Source: an uncultured Kiritimatiellota bacterium
GTDB lineage: Bacteria; Verrucomicrobiota; Kiritimatiellia; RFP12; DVOR01
Direction of reading: 5' to 3'
Assembly: GCA_944391055.1 (NCBI GenBank)
Contig: CALXSF010000003.1
Coordinates: 116,715-180,714 of the forward strand
Length of the DNA: 64,000 bases
Shown: piece after piece, positions 16,146 through 26,000 of the stretch
Layout of the letters: the number at the start of each line of letters is the position of its first letter
Numbering within the stretch: the stretch's first letter is position 1
Notes under the pieces: generated by a model
What the model saw: only the letters and a program-made list of their open reading frames with translations
Told to the model about the DNA's origin: nothing
Database searches by the model: none
Translations under genes and position numbers: made by a program

Positions 16146-18401
16146 TCAGGCGAGGAAGAGCGCGTCGACGTCCACCAGGACGCGGAGGCCCGGCGCGAGG
16201 CGTTTGTCGCGCGGGAGGATGTGGTCGCAGGCGGCCACGATGGCTTGGGCCGAGGGCGCCTTGAGGAGGATCTGCCAGCGCCACTGATCCTCCTTGCGCT
16301 CGAGGGGCGCGGGGAGGGCGGGGAGGGCCTCGAGCCCGCGGCAGGCGGCGAAGCGGCGCGCGGCGGCCTCGGCGGCGCGGCGGACGGCCTCAGGGTCGGG
16401 CCCGGCGAGGGTGACGCAGGCGAGCTTGGCGTAGGGCGGGAGCCCGGCGGCGCGGCGCTCGGCCAGCTCCTCCGCCGCGAAGCGCTCGTAGGCGCAGGCG
16501 CAGGCGGCGCGGATGACGGGGTGCTCGGGCTGGAGGGTCTGGACGATGACGCGGCCGGGGAGCTCGCCGCGCCCCGCGCGCCCGGAGACCTGCGCGATGA
16601 GCTGGAAGGTGCGCTCGGGCGCGCGGAAGTCGTAGGGGATGTTGAGGGAGCGGTCGGCGGCGAGGATGCCCACGAGCGTCACGTTGGGGAAGTCGAGCCC
16701 CTTGGCGATCATCTGCGTGCCCAGCAGGATGTCGGCCTCCTTGGCGCGGAAGGCGGCGAGGAGCTCGTCGTGGCTGTGTCGGCGGCCGGTGCTGTCGGCG
16801 TCCATGCGGATGACGCGCGCGCGGGGGAGGATGGCGCCGAGGGCGGCCTCGACGCGCTGGGTGCCGACGCCCAGGGGCTTGAAGAGGGGCGCGCCGCACC
16901 GGGGGCAGCGGTCGGGCGGGCGCCGCCAGGCGCCGCAGAGGTGGCAGCGGAGGGTGTCGTCCTTCGCGTGGTAGGTCAGCTTGGCCGAGCAGTGCGCGCA
17001 GGCGATGGGCTCGCCGCAGGCGCCGCATTGGTAGGTGGGGGCGTAGCCGCGGCGGTTAAGGAAGAGAATGGCCTGCTCGCCGCGCCCCAGGCACGTCTTC
17101 AGCGCGTCGACGAGCGGCTCGGAGAAGATGGGCAGCCCCTGTCCGGGGCGGGCGGCCTCGCGCAGATCCACGAGGGCGACGTCGGGGAGGGTGGCGCCGC
17201 CCACGCGCCCGGGCAGGCGGGCCAGGGCGTATTTGCCCAGCTCGGCGGCGTTGCGCCAGCTCTCGAGGGAGGGGGTGGCCGAGCCCAGGACGCAGCGGGC
17301 GCCCTCGAGGTGGGCCCGCATGACGGCCACGTCGCGCGCGGAGTAGCGCGGCGACTCGTCCTGCTTGTAGCCCGTGTCGTGCTCCTCGTCCACGATGATG
17401 AGCCCCAGGGGGCTGACGGGCGCGAAGACCGCCGAGCGGGGGCCGACGACCACCCGCGCCGCGCCGCGCCGGATGCGGTGCCACTCGTCGTGCCGCTCCC
17501 CGTCGCCCAGCGCGGAGTGGAGCACGGCGACGGCCTCGCCGAAGCGCGCGGCGAAGCGGTTGACCGTCTGGGGGGTGAGGGCGATCTCCGGCACGAGCAC
17601 GATGGCCCCGCGCCCCTCGGCCAGCGTCTGGGCGATGGCCTGCATGTAGACCTCCGTCTTGCCCGAGCCCGTCACGCCGAAGAGCAGGGTGGGGCGCCGC
17701 TCCCCCAGGATGACCGCGAGCGCGGCGGCCTGCGCTTCCGTCAGCGGCAGCGGCCTCGTCGGCAGGATGCGCCGCCCGGCCAAGGGGCTGCGCGGGGCCT
17801 CTTTCAGCGTCACCGACACATAGCCCAGCGCCGCCAGGCGCCGGAGGGTCGCCGGGGTGGTGGAGAGTTCCTTGCAGAGCGGCGCCAGGAGACCGCCGTC
17901 CACCCGCACGATCTCCTCGTACAGCGCCTTCTGGCGCTTGGAGAGCGGCGGCAGGTGCGGGGGCGGCGGGAGGATGGGCGCCACCACGAAGCGCTCGCGC
18001 GCGCGGCTCCCGCCCTCCCGTACCGGCGCGGGCAGGGCGCAGCGCAGCGCCAAGGTCAGCCCCACGTCGTAATAGGCCGCCATCCAGCGCAGGAGCCGCA
18101 GCGTGGCCTCCGAGAAATAGGGCACGGGGTCCGGCGCCTCGGCCACGGCCTTGACGCGCGGGGGCGGCGGCGCGCCGAAGAGGTCGGGCCCCGCGTCCCC
18201 CCCCCGCGCCGGGGCGGGCAGGGCCGGGCACGCGTCCGTCAGCGCCATCACGTAGCCTTGGCGCAGGATTTGCCGCCACGGCACCGTCACGCGCATCCCC
18301 ACGCGCAGCGCCATCCCCGCCGGCACGGCGTAGGTGAAGAGCCGGTCGGGCACGCGCTCGATCGCCACCTGCGCAAAGCGCGCTCCGCTTGTCTCGCTCA
18401 T
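16146..18401 (-). CDS. priA: Primosomal protein N' (replication restart helicase PriA)
   Basis: ATP-dependent 3'-5' DNA helicase that reloads the replisome at stalled forks. The 751 residues contain an N-terminal DNA-binding domain, Walker A GVTGSGKT near residue 240, the DEEH box near 340 followed by KQDESPRYSARD, and the paired zinc sites at about 455-500 (CGACGEPIACAHC ... CHLC ... CPRC). The frame stays open upstream to 19055 but that part is antisense to ymdB. ATG at 18401 gives the normal MSETSG...RVPDRLF start and lies right at the predicted transcription start, so the mRNA looks leaderless. Divergent from ymdB. Confidence 0.96.
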   Translation of the reverse strand: MSETSGARFAQVAIERVPDRLFTYAVPAGMALRVGMRVTVPWRQILRQGYVMALTDACPALPAPARGGDAGPDLFGAPPPPRVKAVAEAPDPVPYFSEATLRLLRWMAAYYDVGLTLALRCALPAPVREGGSRARERFVVAPILPPPPHLPPLSKRQKALYEEIVRVDGGLLAPLCKELSTTPATLRRLAALGYVSVTLKEAPRSPLAGRRILPTRPLPLTEAQAAALAVILGERRPTLLFGVTGSGKTEVYMQAIAQTLAEGRGAIVLVPEIALTPQTVNRFAARFGEAVAVLHSALGDGERHDEWHRIRRGAARVVVGPRSAVFAPVSPLGLIIVDEEHDTGYKQDESPRYSARDVAVMRAHLEGARCVLGSATPSLESWRNAAELGKYALARLPGRVGGATLPDVALVDLREAARPGQGLPIFSEPLVDALKTCLGRGEQAILFLNRRGYAPTYQCGACGEPIACAHCSAKLTYHAKDDTLRCHLCGAWRRPPDRCPRCGAPLFKPLGVGTQRVEAALGAILPRARVIRMDADSTGRRHSHDELLAAFRAKEADILLGTQMIAKGLDFPNVTLVGILAADRSLNIPYDFRAPERTFQLIAQVSGRAGRGELPGRVIVQTLQPEHPVIRAACACAYERFAAEELAERRAAGLPPYAKLACVTLAGPDPEAVRRAAEAAARRFAACRGLEALPALPAPLERKEDQWRWQILLKAPSAQAIVAACDHILPRDKRLAPGLRVLVDVDALFLA

Positions 18402-18407
18402 GCGCCC

Positions 18408-18413
18408 ATTATA
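18408..18413 (-). promoter_or_regulatory. -10 element for a leaderless priA transcript
   Basis: A perfect TATAAT on the minus strand, 7 bases from the A of the priA ATG at 18401. Transcription would start at or within a base or two of the start codon. No Shine-Dalgarno is possible. Confidence 0.5.
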
Positions 18414-18417
18414 CACG

Positions 18418-18449
18418 AAACGCCGCGCGGGGCGGGCCGCGCGGCGTTT
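18418..18449. repeat. 13-bp perfect inverted repeat between the divergent priA and ymdB promoters
   Basis: AAACGCCGCGCGG and CCGCGCGGCGTTT flank a 6-nt centre. The arms sit between the two -10 elements and overlap both -35 regions. It could be a shared operator, or a hairpin of a short antisense terminator. Confidence 0.6.
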
Positions 18450-18457
18450 GCTATACT
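18449..18457 (+). promoter_or_regulatory. Extended -10 promoter for ymdB-dinG-bioA
   Basis: TGC-TATACT with the -10 at 18452-18457. The start would be near 18464, giving a ~26-nt leader containing GGGAGGAAA before ATG 18490. The -35 position falls in the inverted repeat. Confidence 0.55.
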
Positions 18458-18489
18458 GTGGGCTTCGTGAGACGAATGGGAGGAAAGCC

Positions 18490-19272
18490 ATGAGGATTTT
18501 GTTGGTCGGCGACATCGTGGGCGCGCCGGGGCGCGGGTGGTTCGCGCAGGTGGCGCGGCGGCTTCTGGGCGAGGGGCGGGTCCACGCCATCATCGCCAAC
18601 GCGGAGAACGCCGCGGGGGGGAGCGGCCTGACGGCGGCGCTGGCGGACGAGCTTGTCGAGGCCGGGGCGACGCTCCTGACGCTGGGCGACCACACGTGGG
18701 GGCAGCGGGGCTTCGACGCGGAGATCGGCGGCCTGCGCCGGGTGGTGCGCCCGGCGAACTTCCCGGAGGGGTCGCCGGGGGCGGTGGCGGCGGTGGCGGA
18801 GACGGCCTTGGGGCCGATCGCGGCGGTGTCGGTGGTGGGGCAGGTCTTCATGGCGCCGGCGGACAACCCCTTCCACGCGGTGACGCGGGCGTTGCGCGAG
18901 GTGCCGGCGGACGTGCCGGTCTTCGTGGACGTCCACGCGGAGGCGACGAGCGAGAAGATCGCCATGGGCCATTGGCTGGATGGGCGCGTGGCCTGCGTCT
19001 TCGGCACGCACACGCACGTGCAGACGAGCGACGCGGCGCTGCTGCCCGGCGGCACGGCCTACATCACCGACCTGGGGATGACGGGGCCGGCGCGCTCGGT
19101 CATCGGCCGGAAGTTCGCCCCCGTGCTGCGGAAGTTCACCACCGGCATCCCCACGCGCTTCGACGTGGCGGAGGGGCCCTCGAAGCTGGAGGGCGCCATC
19201 GTGGAGCTGCCGCGCGGGGCGCGCCTGCCCACGTCGATCGAGGCCGTGCGTTATGTCCAGCGGGAGGGATGA
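18490..19272 (+). CDS. ymdB: YmdB/TIGR00282-family metallophosphoesterase
   Basis: A 260-residue dimetal phosphodiesterase; characterised relatives hydrolyse 2',3'- or 3',5'-cyclic nucleotides and affect developmental gene expression. Metal-ligand motifs are complete: GDIVGAPGR at the N-terminus, NAENAAGG, TLGDHTW, and the C-terminal VDVHAEATSEK ... FGTHTHVQTSD. ATG at 18490 follows GGAGGAAAGCC; upstream in-frame codons overlap priA and are ignored. Its 3' end overlaps dinG by 20 bases. Confidence 0.92.
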   Translation: MRILLVGDIVGAPGRGWFAQVARRLLGEGRVHAIIANAENAAGGSGLTAALADELVEAGATLLTLGDHTWGQRGFDAEIGGLRRVVRPANFPEGSPGAVAAVAETALGPIAAVSVVGQVFMAPADNPFHAVTRALREVPADVPVFVDVHAEATSEKIAMGHWLDGRVACVFGTHTHVQTSDAALLPGGTAYITDLGMTGPARSVIGRKFAPVLRKFTTGIPTRFDVAEGPSKLEGAIVELPRGARLPTSIEAVRYVQREG

Positions 19273-21721
19273 CCCAGGCGGCGCCCTGCCGGGCTGGGCC
19301 TTGGCGGCGATGGCGCACTGCGCCCGCGCGGGCGGCGACGCGGCGTGGGCCGAGGCCTTGGAGGCGGCGCGGACGGACCGCCTCTTCGCGGACGAGGCGG
19401 ACGAGGCGTGGTACGCGCGCTTCCCCGCCTTCCAGCGCCAGCGCCCGCGCGACCTGACGCCCCCGGAGCAGTGGGTGCCCGTGGGCCACGCGGCGCTGGA
19501 CGCCATCTTCGGCGAGGGCGGCGAGCTGGCCAAGGCCTTCGACCGCTACGAGCCGCGCGCGGGCCAGATGGCGATGGCGCACGCGGTGGCCGACGCGCTG
19601 AACGGCCAGCGCATCCTGTTGGCGGAGGCGGGCACGGGCGTGGGCAAGAGCCTGGCCTATCTGGTGCCCTGCGCGCTCTGGGCCTGCGCGAACAACCTGC
19701 CCATCGTCGTCTCCACCAACACGCGCAACCTCCAGACGCAGCTGATGGCCAAGGACATCCCCCTGGTGCGGCGCATCGTGGCGCCCTTCCTGCCGCAGGG
19801 GACGCGCCTGGAGGCCGCGGTGCTCAAGGGCCGAAACAACTACCTCTGCCTCAAGCGCCTGGGCTTCTACCTCGAGGGCGGCCACGAGGCGCTGCGCGGG
19901 AACGAGGCGCTCCTCTTCGCCGACCTGGTGGGCTGGGCGGCCGCCACGCGCGACGGCGACCTGGACGCCTTCCGCCCCGCCCACGCGCGCGGCGACCTGG
20001 GCTTTGTCCGCCACTTCGACTGCCGGGCGGACGCCTGCACGGGCAAGAGCTGCCGCTTCCACAGGCGCTGCTTCCTCCAGGCCTCGCGCCAGGCGGCGCT
20101 GGGCGCGCACCTGGTCATCGCCAACCACGCGCTCGTCTTCGCCGAGCTCGCCAACCCCGGCGCGCTGCCCCCGCACGCGCAGATCGTCTTCGACGAGGCC
20201 CACAACATCGAGGACGCGGCCACCGACTTCCTCTCCGGCGAGCTCTCGCCCCTCACGCTCTATGACCTCTGCCAGAAGCTGGCCCCCAGCCGCGGGCGCG
20301 AGGCCGGCAGCCTCTTCCACCAGGCGCGCGTCGACTTCGTGGAGCGGGCGGGGCTGACGCCCGAGCGGCGCGCCGAGTTCGTCGACCTGCTGGCCGACCT
20401 GCGGCTTTGCGGCGCGGATCTGGCCAAGGCCGGGACCGCGCTCTTCGAGACGCTCCACGGCTTCCTCGCCCGCACCACCGAGGCGACCGTCCGCTACCGC
20501 GCCGTGCCGGACGCCGCCCGGCCCGCCCTGCCCGACGGCCGGCCCTGCCTGCGCCGCGAGGTCTGCCTGCGCGGCTCGGCCTTCATCCCCGCCGAGCCGA
20601 TCGTCCCCGAGGCGGAGATCCAGGCGCGGCGCGACGCCATCGCCCAGAAGCTCACCGACGCGCGCAAGTTCCTCGGCCGCCTGCTCACGGCCATCGCCGA
20701 GGCCTCCCCGCCCGCGGGGCAGGAGAACCCTTACGAGGACCTCGCCGGGTTGCTCAAGGCCACCGCCGAGGGCCTCTCCGCCTTCGGCCTGGGCATGGAG
20801 GCCATCCTGGGCGGCGCCTCGCCGGACATGGTCTACTGGATGGCCCGGCTGGGGGCGGAGGGCCGCGCCTGCGCGCTCACCGCCGCGCCGCTGGACATCG
20901 CCCGCCAGCTCCAGAACCTGCTCTACAAGGGCAAGTCCTCCCTCATCCTCTCCTCCGCCACGCTGCGCATCCACGGCTCCTTCGGGCACATCCGCGCGCG
21001 GTTGGGGCTCTCCTTCCCGGAGGTGGCCGGGCGCGTGGGGGAGTTCGTCGCCGAGAGCCCCTTCGACTATCCCCGCCAGTGCCGCGTGCTGGTGCCCAAC
21101 TTCCTGCCCGAGGTGACGACCGGCGAGGCTTACGTCCTGGAGCTCTCGCGCCTCATGTACAGCCTTTTCGTCACCGCGCACGGGCGTTCCCTCGCCCTCT
21201 TCACCTCTTACGAGATGCTGCGCGCCTGCGCCGAGCTCCTGACGCCCCACCTCGCCGCCAAGGGCATCGACCTGCTGGCCCAGAGCCCGACGCTCGGCCG
21301 CGACGCGATGACCGAGGCCTTCCGCGCGCAGAGCCGCCCGACCGTCCTCTTCGGCGCGCAGAGCTTCTGGGAGGGGGTGGACGTGGTGGGCGACGCGCTC
21401 AGCTGCGTGGTCATCGCCCGCCTGCCCTTCGAGACCTTCGGCGACCCGCTCTTCAAGGCCCGGTGCGAGAAGATCGAGCGCGAGGGCGGCTCCTCCTTCG
21501 CCGAGCTCGCGCTGCCGCAGGCCGTCATCCGCTTCCGCCAGGGCTTCGGCCGCCTCATCCGCAGCCGCGCCGACCGCGGCGTGGTGGTCGTGGCCGACAC
21601 CCGCATCGTCGCCAAGAGCTACGGCACGCTCTTCGCCAATTCCCTCCCCGTCAGGGTCGAGGTCTCCGACAGCCGCCCCGCGCTCGTCCGCCGCCTCCGC
21701 GCCCTCATCAAGGAAAGCTGA
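19253..21721 (+). CDS. dinG: DinG-family (XPD-like) ATP-dependent DNA helicase
   Basis: An 822-residue superfamily-2 helicase of the iron-sulfur XPD/DinG group, 5'-3' polarity in the family. Walker A AEAGTGVGKS lies near residue 125. The Fe-S cluster segment around 256-275 has four cysteines (DCRADACTGKSCRFHRRC). The FDEAHN box is near 312 and a C-terminal motif VI-like segment FRQGFGRLIRS near 765. ATG at 19253 lies inside ymdB (20-base overlap), so translation is coupled; Met20 at 19310 is an alternative. The first ~100 residues are an uncharacterised extension ahead of the helicase core. Probable role in repair or R-loop/G4 removal. Confidence 0.93.
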   Translation: MSSGRDDPGGALPGWALAAMAHCARAGGDAAWAEALEAARTDRLFADEADEAWYARFPAFQRQRPRDLTPPEQWVPVGHAALDAIFGEGGELAKAFDRYEPRAGQMAMAHAVADALNGQRILLAEAGTGVGKSLAYLVPCALWACANNLPIVVSTNTRNLQTQLMAKDIPLVRRIVAPFLPQGTRLEAAVLKGRNNYLCLKRLGFYLEGGHEALRGNEALLFADLVGWAAATRDGDLDAFRPAHARGDLGFVRHFDCRADACTGKSCRFHRRCFLQASRQAALGAHLVIANHALVFAELANPGALPPHAQIVFDEAHNIEDAATDFLSGELSPLTLYDLCQKLAPSRGREAGSLFHQARVDFVERAGLTPERRAEFVDLLADLRLCGADLAKAGTALFETLHGFLARTTEATVRYRAVPDAARPALPDGRPCLRREVCLRGSAFIPAEPIVPEAEIQARRDAIAQKLTDARKFLGRLLTAIAEASPPAGQENPYEDLAGLLKATAEGLSAFGLGMEAILGGASPDMVYWMARLGAEGRACALTAAPLDIARQLQNLLYKGKSSLILSSATLRIHGSFGHIRARLGLSFPEVAGRVGEFVAESPFDYPRQCRVLVPNFLPEVTTGEAYVLELSRLMYSLFVTAHGRSLALFTSYEMLRACAELLTPHLAAKGIDLLAQSPTLGRDAMTEAFRAQSRPTVLFGAQSFWEGVDVVGDALSCVVIARLPFETFGDPLFKARCEKIEREGGSSFAELALPQAVIRFRQGFGRLIRSRADRGVVVVADTRIVAKSYGTLFANSLPVRVEVSDSRPALVRRLRALIKES

Positions 21722-21724
21722 ACC

Positions 21725-22990
21725 ATGGAAGACGCCCTTTTCGACCCCTTCGACCGCGCGCACCTCTGGCACCCCTACACCTCCACCACGGCCCCGCAGC
21801 CCACCCGCAAGGTGGCCCGCGCCGAGGGCTGCGAGCTGATCCTCGCCGACGGCACGCGTTTGGTCGAGGGGATGAGCAGCTGGTGGTGCGCCATCCACGG
21901 CTATTCCCACCCCGTCCTCGTCAAGGCCGCCCAGGAGCAGGCCGCGCGGATGAGCCACGTCATGTTCGGCGGGCTCACCCACCAGCCGGCCATCGACCTT
22001 GGCAGGCGGCTCCTGCGCATCGCCCCCCCCGCGATGGACAAGGTCTTCTACGCCGACAGCGGCTCCGTCGCCGTCGAGGTCGCCCTGAAGATGGCCATCC
22101 AATACGACCCCGCCAAGACCGACTTCCTCACCATCCGCTCCGGCTATCACGGCGACACGTGGAACGCCATGAGCGTCTGCGACCCCGTCACCGGGATGCA
22201 CACCCTCTTCGGCCCCGCGCTCCCGAGGCGCCTCTTCGCCCCCGCTCCCGCCTGCCCCTACGGCGGCGACTGGGACCCCGCCGACTTCGCCCCCATGGCC
22301 CGCCTCATCGAGGAACATCGGCAAACCCTCGCCGCCGTCATCCTCGAGCCCATCGTCCAAGGCGCCGGCGGCATGCGCTTCTACCACCCCGGCTACCTCC
22401 GCGCGCTCCGCGCCGCCTGCGACGCCGCCGGCTGCCTGCTCATCTTCGACGAGATCGCCACCGGCTTCGGCCGCACCGGCACGCTCTTCGCCTGGGAGCA
22501 CGCCGGCGTCCAGCCCGACATCCTGTGCGTCGGCAAGGCCATCACCGGCGGCATGCTGTCCTTCGCCGCCGTCCTCGCCACCGCCGCCGTCGCCGGGCGC
22601 GTCTGCTCCGGCCCCGCCGGCTGCTTCATGCACGGCCCCACCTTCATGGGTAACCCGCTCGCCTGCTCCATCGCCTGCGCCTCCATCGACCTCCTCCTCG
22701 CCAACCCCTGGAAGGCGAAGGTCGCCGCCATCGAGCGTCAGCTCCGCGAGGAGCTCGCCCCCGCCCGCGCGCTGCCCGCCGTCGCCGACGTCCGCGTCCT
22801 CGGCGCCATCGGCGTCATCGAGCTCAAGGCGCCCATCGACGTCCCCGCCGCCACCGACTTCCTCGTCCGACGCGGCGTCTGGCTCCGGCCCTTCGGCCGC
22901 AACCTCTACGCCATGCCGCCCTACGTCATCACCCCCGGCCAGCTCTCCCGCGTCACGTCGGCGATGGTGGCGTGGTGCGCGGCGCGGTGA
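21725..22990 (+). CDS. bioA: Adenosylmethionine-8-amino-7-oxononanoate aminotransferase
   Basis: PLP enzyme that converts KAPA to DAPA with SAM as amino donor, the penultimate steps of biotin synthesis. The 421 residues show the class-III aminotransferase fold. BioA-specific features are LWHPYTS at residues 14-20, [12 protein letters not shown] near 49-60, the [13 protein letters not shown] motif, and the PLP lysine in CVGKAITGG near residue 275. ATG follows dinG by 3 bases. Its pathway partner bioD lies 36 kb away in this window; bioF and bioB are not present here. Confidence 0.95.
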   Translation: MEDALFDPFDRAHLWHPYTSTTAPQPTRKVARAEGCELILADGTRLVEGMSSWWCAIHGYSHPVLVKAAQEQAARMSHVMFGGLTHQPAIDLGRRLLRIAPPAMDKVFYADSGSVAVEVALKMAIQYDPAKTDFLTIRSGYHGDTWNAMSVCDPVTGMHTLFGPALPRRLFAPAPACPYGGDWDPADFAPMARLIEEHRQTLAAVILEPIVQGAGGMRFYHPGYLRALRAACDAAGCLLIFDEIATGFGRTGTLFAWEHAGVQPDILCVGKAITGGMLSFAAVLATAAVAGRVCSGPAGCFMHGPTFMGNPLACSIACASIDLLLANPWKAKVAAIERQLREELAPARALPAVADVRVLGAIGVIELKAPIDVPAATDFLVRRGVWLRPFGRNLYAMPPYVITPGQLSRVTSAMVAWCAAR

Positions 22991-23017
22991 GCGGCCCCGC
23001 CACGCGCCAATGACGCA

Positions 23018-23058
23018 GGCGGCCCGGCGCGTATGCGCGCCGGGCCGCCTCGCGTTTT
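23018..23058. terminator. Terminator between bioA and the convergent TPR gene
   Basis: A 14-bp perfect stem (23018-23031 / 23036-23049) with loop TATG, followed by TCGCGTTTT on the plus strand. The two genes converge here; the stem is long but the T-tract is short. Confidence 0.6.
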
Positions 23059-23064
23059 GGGGGC

Positions 23065-26000
23065 TTAGAGGCGGGCGTTCACCCGCGCGTCCAGCTCGTC
23101 CAGGTCGCGCCGGTCGAGCGGGGTGAGGCCGCCGCCGATCGCCTGGCTGACCGCGTCGCGGGCCTTTTTGGCGGCGGGGAGGTCGCGGCGGCCCACGGCG
23201 ATCCAGGCGTCGACGTAGCCGAGGCGCGGGTCGGGCTTGAAGTCGGCGGGGAGGCGGCCGTCCTTGATGGCTTGGTCGATGAGCGCGTGGGCCTTGTCGA
23301 GGGCGGTCTGGGCCTTGTCGGGCTCGCCGGCGCGCGCGAGGGCGAGGGCGTAGGTGCCCCAGGTGGCGAAGCTCTCGGGGGCGGCGGCGATGGCGCGCAG
23401 GGCGACCTCCTTGGCCTTGGCGGCGTCGGTCCGGGCGAGGGCGTCGGCGTAGTTGTTGAGGAGGTCGACGGCGGGGGTCTTCTCGGCGTCGACGGCGGCG
23501 GCGAAGTAGCGGACGGCGGCGTCGACGTGGCCGTCCTCGAGGCGCTGGGTGCCGACGATGAAGTTGGCGAAGCCGTGGTTCGCGTCGTCGCGCAGGAGGG
23601 CGAGGGCGTCGGCCTCCGCGGCGGGCTTGTCGCCCAGGCGGCGGTCCAGCTCGAGGATGAGCTCCATGATGCCGCGGACGTTGGGGCGGGTGGCGTAGGC
23701 GCGGCGGTAATGGCCGCGGGCCTCCTCCCAGAGTTTCTTGGCCTTGGCGGCGGAGTCGCCGCGGGCCTTGGGGCTGGGGAGGGCCTTCTCGTCGCGGCTG
23801 AGGGCGTCGGCGTGGTTGGCGTCGGACTGCGCCAGGCGCCCTTCCATGACGTGGAGGAAGTAGAGGTCCTTCCCCTGCGCGGTGCGCTTGAGGTTCTTGA
23901 GGATGAAGCCGCGGGCGCGGTCGTAGTGGTCGAGGGCGTCCTTCTCGCGGTTCTCGGCGCGGGCGCGGTCGGCGCGCTCCATCTCGAGCATGCCGAGCAT
24001 GGCCCAGCCGATGACGGCGTCCTGGTTCTTGGAGGTGTAGCGGCTGATGGCCTTGGCGGCGCCCTCGAGGTCGCCCCTCGCCATGAGATAGGCGGTGCGG
24101 TCGATGTCGAGGTTGGCGGCGTCGCCGCCGGCGGCCTCGACCTTGGCCAGCCACTGGCCGGCCTCGGCGGTGTCGCCGCGCTGGATGGAGAGCCGCGCCA
24201 GCCCGCGCAGGGCCTCGACGTTGTCGGGGTCGGCCTTGATGGCGGCGCGGTAGCTGTCGTAGGAGCGCTCGGTCTGCCCCTGGAACTCATAGACGGCGGC
24301 GGCCACGGCCTGGACGGCGCCGAGGCGCGGGTCGCCCGGCTGGAGGGCCTCCTGCGCGTTGCGCAGGCCGGCGAGGATGGATTCCGGCGCGGCGCTGACG
24401 GCCCACGTCCAGCCCATGTTCACGAAGAGGTCGTAGTTGCGGATGTAGCCGTGGCGGCGGCCGACGGCGCTGAGGTCGTAGCGCCGGGTGCCGCGGCTCT
24501 GCTCGCGGATGAACTCCTCGAAGACGCGGTTGACCTCGATGCGCCGCTCGGGCAGCTGGCCGCGGCGGACGCAGATGTCGTAGAGGTTGAGCTTGGCGGA
24601 GATGTTCTGCGCGTCGGTCTCGGCGGCGTAGAGGTAGCACGAGGCCGCGTCGGCCAGGCGCCCGGCGTCGTCGAGCACGGTGCCGAGGTTGTTGGCCATG
24701 AAGGCCAGGTGCGCGCGGAGGGCGCGCTGGACGCCGGCGGTGAGGTCCCACCACGACACGTCGCCCGGCTTCGTGGCGAGGGTCTTGGCCCAGCGTTCCT
24801 GAAGGGCCCGCTGGTCGGCCAGGAGGCGGTCGAGCGGCGGCTCGCCCTCGCCGTCGCCGGGGGCGGGGACGTAGACGGTGCCGGCGGGGAGGGGGCGCAG
24901 GTGCGCGCCGTACCACACGTCGGCCAGGTCATAGACGGCGGCGATCTGGGCGGCGTTGGGCTGGGCCACGAAGAAATCCTGCACGAAGACGAGGAAGTTG
25001 TAGGCGAGCAGGTTCGTCAGGCGCAGACGGTCCGCGTCGCCCAGCAGGGGGTCGGTCTCCAACTGCCGGCGCAGGGCCTCCAGATAAGCCTTGTCCTCCA
25101 TGCGCGCCGGGCAGAAGAGCGTCAGCGGCACGCCGCGCGCCTGCGCCACCAGCGCCAGGTGCGGGTCGATCCAATAGGTGGTGGAGCCGAGCAGGTAGCT
25201 GCGCCCCTCGGCCGGCGAGCCGGAGCCCTTGGCCAGCGCCCCGACGGTCTCGCCCGCGAACCGGTCGGCCAGCGCGCGGTCCACCCGCAGGAAGCGCGCC
25301 GTCTGGACGCCCGCCGTGGCGCACGCGGCCACGACGCAGAGCGGGAAGAGGAAGATCGCCGCCACGCGGCAGGCCGTGACGCTCGCGGGGATCCGCCGCC
25401 GGTCGAGCTCCTCGTAGATGTTGGGGTTCTTGGCGAAGAGCTGGACGCCCCAGCCGACCAGCAGCATCCCGCAGCAGACCGTCGCCACCCAGAGCGTGGC
25501 CGCCGGCGTCGTGCCCGCGATCAGCCACGTCTTCCACGGCGTGGGGCCGATGCCCCAATAGAGGCCGAAGGCCGCCGCCGTCAGCGCCGCCGCCGTGATC
25601 AGCAGCCCCCAGGAGCGGCCGTTGTCGAGCAAACGGCGCGCGGTGATCCACGCCAGGAGCGGCGCCGCGCCGACGCCCAGCAGGTCGATCAGCCACCCGT
25701 TGAGGCGGAAGAAGCCCTGGAGCGCCCCCACCTGCGCCAACAACAGTCGCCGCTCCGCCTCCCACGCGCCCGCGAAGGTGAACGCGTCCAGCACCCGCAG
25801 CCCGTTCAGCCACAGCATCAGCGCCACGCCCACCACCAAGGAAAGGAACCAAAGCGTCAGGTTCCGCGCGCTGTGATCCCACAGCCGCCACTCCATCGCC
25901 AACGCCCGCAGGAAGAAGAGCGGCAGCGCCGCCAGCACATACGGGCTCTCCACCGCCGCCACGCCCAGCAGCAGGCCAAAGAGCGCCATCGTCCGCCGAT

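Noticed and set aside
18418..18449. Inverted repeat as an intrinsic terminator for priA/ymdB
   Set aside because: It lies between two divergent promoters where no transcript ends, and the flanking T-run is only three bases.
19136..24154. Very long minus-strand ORF (over 1,600 codons) antisense to ymdB, dinG and bioA
   Set aside because: GC-rich third positions keep stops out of the antisense frame. The plus strand encodes three recognisable enzymes, and the antisense product is Arg/Gly/Ala-rich without domains.
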